Shown: in pieces, positions 61,554 to 64,000 of the stretch
Layout of the letters: every line of letters starts with the position of its first letter
Numbering within the stretch: position 1 is the stretch's first letter
Assembly: GCA_030533445.1 (NCBI GenBank)
Contig: CM060062.1
Span: forward strand, 186,001 to 250,000
Length of the DNA stretch: 64,000 nucleotides
Direction of reading: 5' to 3'
Origin: Cyprinodon diabolis
Lineage: Eukaryota > Chordata > Actinopteri > Cyprinodontiformes > Cyprinodontidae
Notes under the pieces: generated by a model
The model's input: the letters and a program-made list of their open reading frames with translations, nothing else
Told to the model about the DNA's origin: nothing
Databases searched by the model: none
Made by a program: the position numbers and the translations under genes

Positions 61554-62997
61554 TCACAACAAGCTTTGAGACCAATCCCGAACAAGGGGTATGACGCAAC
61601 AAATAACTATCATTATGATTAATATTATTGCTCCTAGAACCATCCCCGCTGCCTTAAGATATTTTCCCCATCCAAGCTTATTAAACCAATCCCAGAAGCC
61701 CTTTAACTGAGTGTTCCAATTAGACCGCAACACATGTTCATCTCTCATGCGTTTCATTTCCTGAAGAACTCCTGTGAGGCTGCCATTAACATCTGTATGC
61801 ATAGGAATTAAAGTACAACAATCTTCTCCAATATAATCACATATTCCTTGGTCCCCAGCCATACGGGATTCTAGCACGAACCTATTCTGCAGAACCATTA
61901 GTGAAGTAGCATGCAACTGATCTTTTACCAGATCTATGCCCGTTATTGTAAAATTTATAAACCTTTGTTGATTATACCATAGGAGATTTACCCATCTACT
62001 ATTACGAGCTATATACTGCGCATTAACAATTGATCCGTAGATTGGTAATGCACCAGCCCCTCTTCCACTTTCTATCCAACCACTCCCTATGGCAACCTGG
62101 TCTTCAGGTACTCCATGTGGGATCTGATCCCAGATGATATATACCTCATCTGATGTTTTCCACTCGTGTTTAACGGGAGTACTTCTTTTAGCGCGACTGG
62201 TTATTTCATTAATGCCTATTGGGTTATTTACTATTAACTTTAGTTGTCCTGTCATCATCACTGGTGCACAAATCCCTTCCCACTGATCGGGTAGTGTGGT
62301 CAACATCCGTGTATCATTGTGACACATCCAAAAAATGTCACCTAAAGGGGCAGATCCCTGCGCCAGGCTCTGTATTTGGTATTGAGATACACTTGAAGGT
62401 TGGAACTCATAGATGACATGTCCCCCATCTGGTACTACTTGTTCACAACGTATGGTAGCATTGAGACTTGTTTTACAAAACTTAACGTGGTGAGTGGAGT
62501 TCCCTTCTGCTGTCGGTGGGTACCATGTTCTATTACTAAATGTCAGCAGTCTATCCGCTGTCCACATTTGACTAGAGGTTCTATTGGTCACCTCTTCTAG
62601 TTCTTTCCCTCGGGCTATACAAAATGGAAAAATCAGGTCAGCTGGTTTTTGTACTACTGGTGGGAGGGAGAACGTACTCATTATATCGTTTATTGAGGAG
62701 TTCAGCGCTCTGGGGCATACTGTCCAATTCTTTGACCATGATCTCATACCTGCAGCCATATGCATGGCACAGTGAGCAAAGCACCTTATCCCTACTTCTT
62801 GGCAGTCACCTATTTTACTTCCTGGTAGAATCCGAAGAGCTGGTAACTTTTTAACATTATAACAGGCTATACAATCATCTTTAGGACGTCTTTTGGCTTT
62901 AAACATTGTCTGGACAGAGTACTGAATCCATTGTTGGAACATATTGGTCTCCCAGTGTGTAGTTTTTAACTTATCTAGATCTCTTTTCTGTCTTCTA
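61554..62997 (-). pseudogene. env: Endogenous retroviral env, surface/transmembrane part
   Basis: This is the main env fragment, open for about 480 codons. Order of features, with residue numbers counted from the fragment start: a CXXC motif (CIAC, 44-47), many N-glycosylation sites, WEGICAPV near the end of the surface subunit, a furin site RAKR (270-273), the LQNR block (371-374), a CX6CC motif (C388, C395, C396), and a membrane anchor (about 449-472) with a short tail. A CXXC plus CX6CC pair is characteristic of gamma-type envelopes whose subunits are joined by a disulfide. Right after the furin site the sequence is polar, not the usual fusion peptide. The 5' end of this fragment is cut by a retroposon, and its apparent start lies at that junction. 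Confidence 0.85.
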
Positions 62998-63300
62998 TTC
63001 AATTCAATTCAATTCAGTTTATTTATATAGCGCCAAATTCACAACACATGTCATCTCAAGGCACTTTACAGTTCAACCAGATCATACAGTCAAATTGATA
63101 CAAAGTTTTCTATCTAAGGAAAACCAGTTGATTGCATTGACTCATTGATTCAAATACCATTCCTTCACACTAAGCATGCTTGTAGCGACAGTGGAGAGGA
63201 AAAACTCCCTTTTAACAGGAAGAAACCTCCAGCAGAACCAGGCTCAGTGTGAGCGGCCATCTGCCGAGGCCGACTGGGGTTCAAGGAGACAGAAGCAGAG
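62997..63300 (-). mobile_element. Interspersed retroposon with (TTCAA)n tail, copy 3, inside env
   Basis: Same family as 3404-3664, with TATATAGCGCCAA, CTAAGGAAAACCAG, GCTTGTAGCGACAGTGGA and CTGAGGCC-like words. It separates two env fragments that are in the same frame. Its far (5') edge is uncertain, between about 63290 and 63345, and no target duplication is evident. Confidence 0.8.
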
Positions 63301-63618
63301 ATACAAAAAGCAGCTGTAAAAGGCGGCCCCCTTCCAGGAAACACACAGCCAGGCATTAGTTGTACCACTCTATACGCTCTTTCTACTGTCATTACTTGTT
63401 TTGTTAGTGTGTTTTGGCATATGTTTGTTTTGCATCTTACCTCAATGATCACCATCCCATCCCCACGGCAGTCCATGCTTCGTGGAATTCCAAGCCAATG
63501 TTTCCCCATTGACTTCCCTAAATTTTCTTCAGACATTACATAATCATATCCTTTGATTTGCACATGCATTAGTGATATATTCTCCCCGTCATTATTACTG
63601 ATTACCCCTTGGTTAGTA
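63301..63618 (-). pseudogene. env: Endogenous retroviral env, middle fragment
   Basis: Minus-strand open sequence between the two retroposon copies, including KHWLGIPRSMDCRGDGM and VMTVERAYRVVQLMPGC. It is surface-subunit material, cysteine-bearing and without stops. It is in the same frame as the downstream main fragment but shifted relative to the upstream signal-peptide fragment by the insertion at 63619-63703. The leftmost codons may already belong to the retroposon. Confidence 0.65.
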
Positions 63619-63703
63619 ATTCAATTCAATTCAATTCAGTTTATTTATATAGCGCCAAATTCTCAACACATGTCATCTCAAGGCACTTTACAGTTAGTTT
63701 ACA
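63619..63703 (-). mobile_element. Interspersed retroposon, copy 4 (85 bp, 5'-truncated), inside env
   Basis: Only the 3' end of the family with its (TTCAA)n tail is present. It is flanked by a perfect 7 bp duplication GTTAGTA (63612-63618 and 63704-63710). Insert plus duplication add 92 bp and shift the env frame. The small size and the duplication show an independent target-primed insertion. Confidence 0.9.
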
Positions 63704-63862
63704 GTTAGTAGCTAGTGTTATCATTGCTAAGGCGCATGTTTGTGTTTGACGCATTAAATGTGAGTGTGCATTGTTAGTAGTAACTTTAATAAGATCCCCC
63801 CTTGTTAACCCACAAAGAGTTAACAGAAGAAGAAAATTAGTCAGAGACGGAAGAAGACGCAT
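63704..63862 (-). pseudogene. env: Endogenous retroviral env, N-terminus with signal peptide
   Basis: The ATG at 63862-63860 starts MRLLPSLTNFLLLLTLCGLT, a clear hydrophobic signal peptide, followed by about 30 residues up to the insertion. The frame is also open upstream to the window edge, with an arginine-rich stretch. That could be a longer leader or the end of an overlapping upstream frame. gag and pol would lie beyond the window. Confidence 0.65.
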
Positions 63863-64000
63863 GCGAGAGACGCCCAGACGGCGATGGGGTGGGCGGGACC
63901 GATTCGCCCGACGGCCCACTTGCCGTGGAGGAGGAAGGGGAAAGGGAGGGGAGGAAAGGGGAAGGTGCAGGTGAGGCATGTGATGGGGACAGGACTCCAC
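63863..64000 (-). other. Open sequence upstream of env to the window edge
   Basis: Minus-strand sequence is open and Pro/Arg/His-rich here. No pol (integrase) signature is recognisable in this short stretch. Confidence 0.35.

Overview
This window is vertebrate nuclear DNA, almost certainly from a ray-finned (teleost) fish. It has spliced GT-AG exons of an axonemal dynein heavy chain. The rest is a typical fish repeat load: LINEs with GATG or ATT tails, gypsy LTRs, a Tigger-type element, (TG)n/(AT)n microsatellites and a gamma-type endogenous retrovirus. There is no bacterial-style gene organisation.

Layout. 1-1434 is the 3' half of a decayed LINE, followed by a long imperfect inverted repeat (about 1434-2777). 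4343-18486 holds seven phase-compatible exons of an inner-arm dynein heavy chain tail (DNAH1-like). Its third intron is filled by an 11.8 kb satellite with an 11 bp unit (5002-16818). The very long '[10 protein letters not shown]' reading frames there are a property of the repeat, not genes. Directly 3' of exon 7 the next acceptor opens on a stop codon, two poly(A) signals follow, and no further dynein exon is seen. After a near-perfect 31 bp hairpin (19289-19357) and a broken gypsy element, a 500-N assembly gap (20140-20639) precedes a 24.5 kb minisatellite with a 14/15 bp unit (20640-45109), built from about 7 kb super-repeats.

The minisatellite stops about 14 bp before a splice acceptor. 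Three phase-0-compatible exons follow, with a poly(A) signal but two in-frame stop codons: an unrecognised decayed gene end (45124-46118). 46.1-58.9 kb is intergenic: a LINE end, a 663 bp Tigger-type element with TA duplications, a short unexplained coding-like segment, a 51 bp tandem repeat, a solo gypsy LTR with a perfect GTAAT duplication, and a MITE-like element.

58.9-64.0 kb is the 3' half of a provirus on the minus strand. Reading 5' to 3' it has env with a signal peptide (interrupted by two copies of one retroposon), an intact 283-codon reading frame of unknown family, a polypurine tract and a 3' LTR. The reading frame between env and the LTR sits where complex retroviruses carry accessory genes. 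It ends in a basic region plus leucine heptads and is the most interesting candidate in the window. gag, pol and the 5' LTR lie outside the window.
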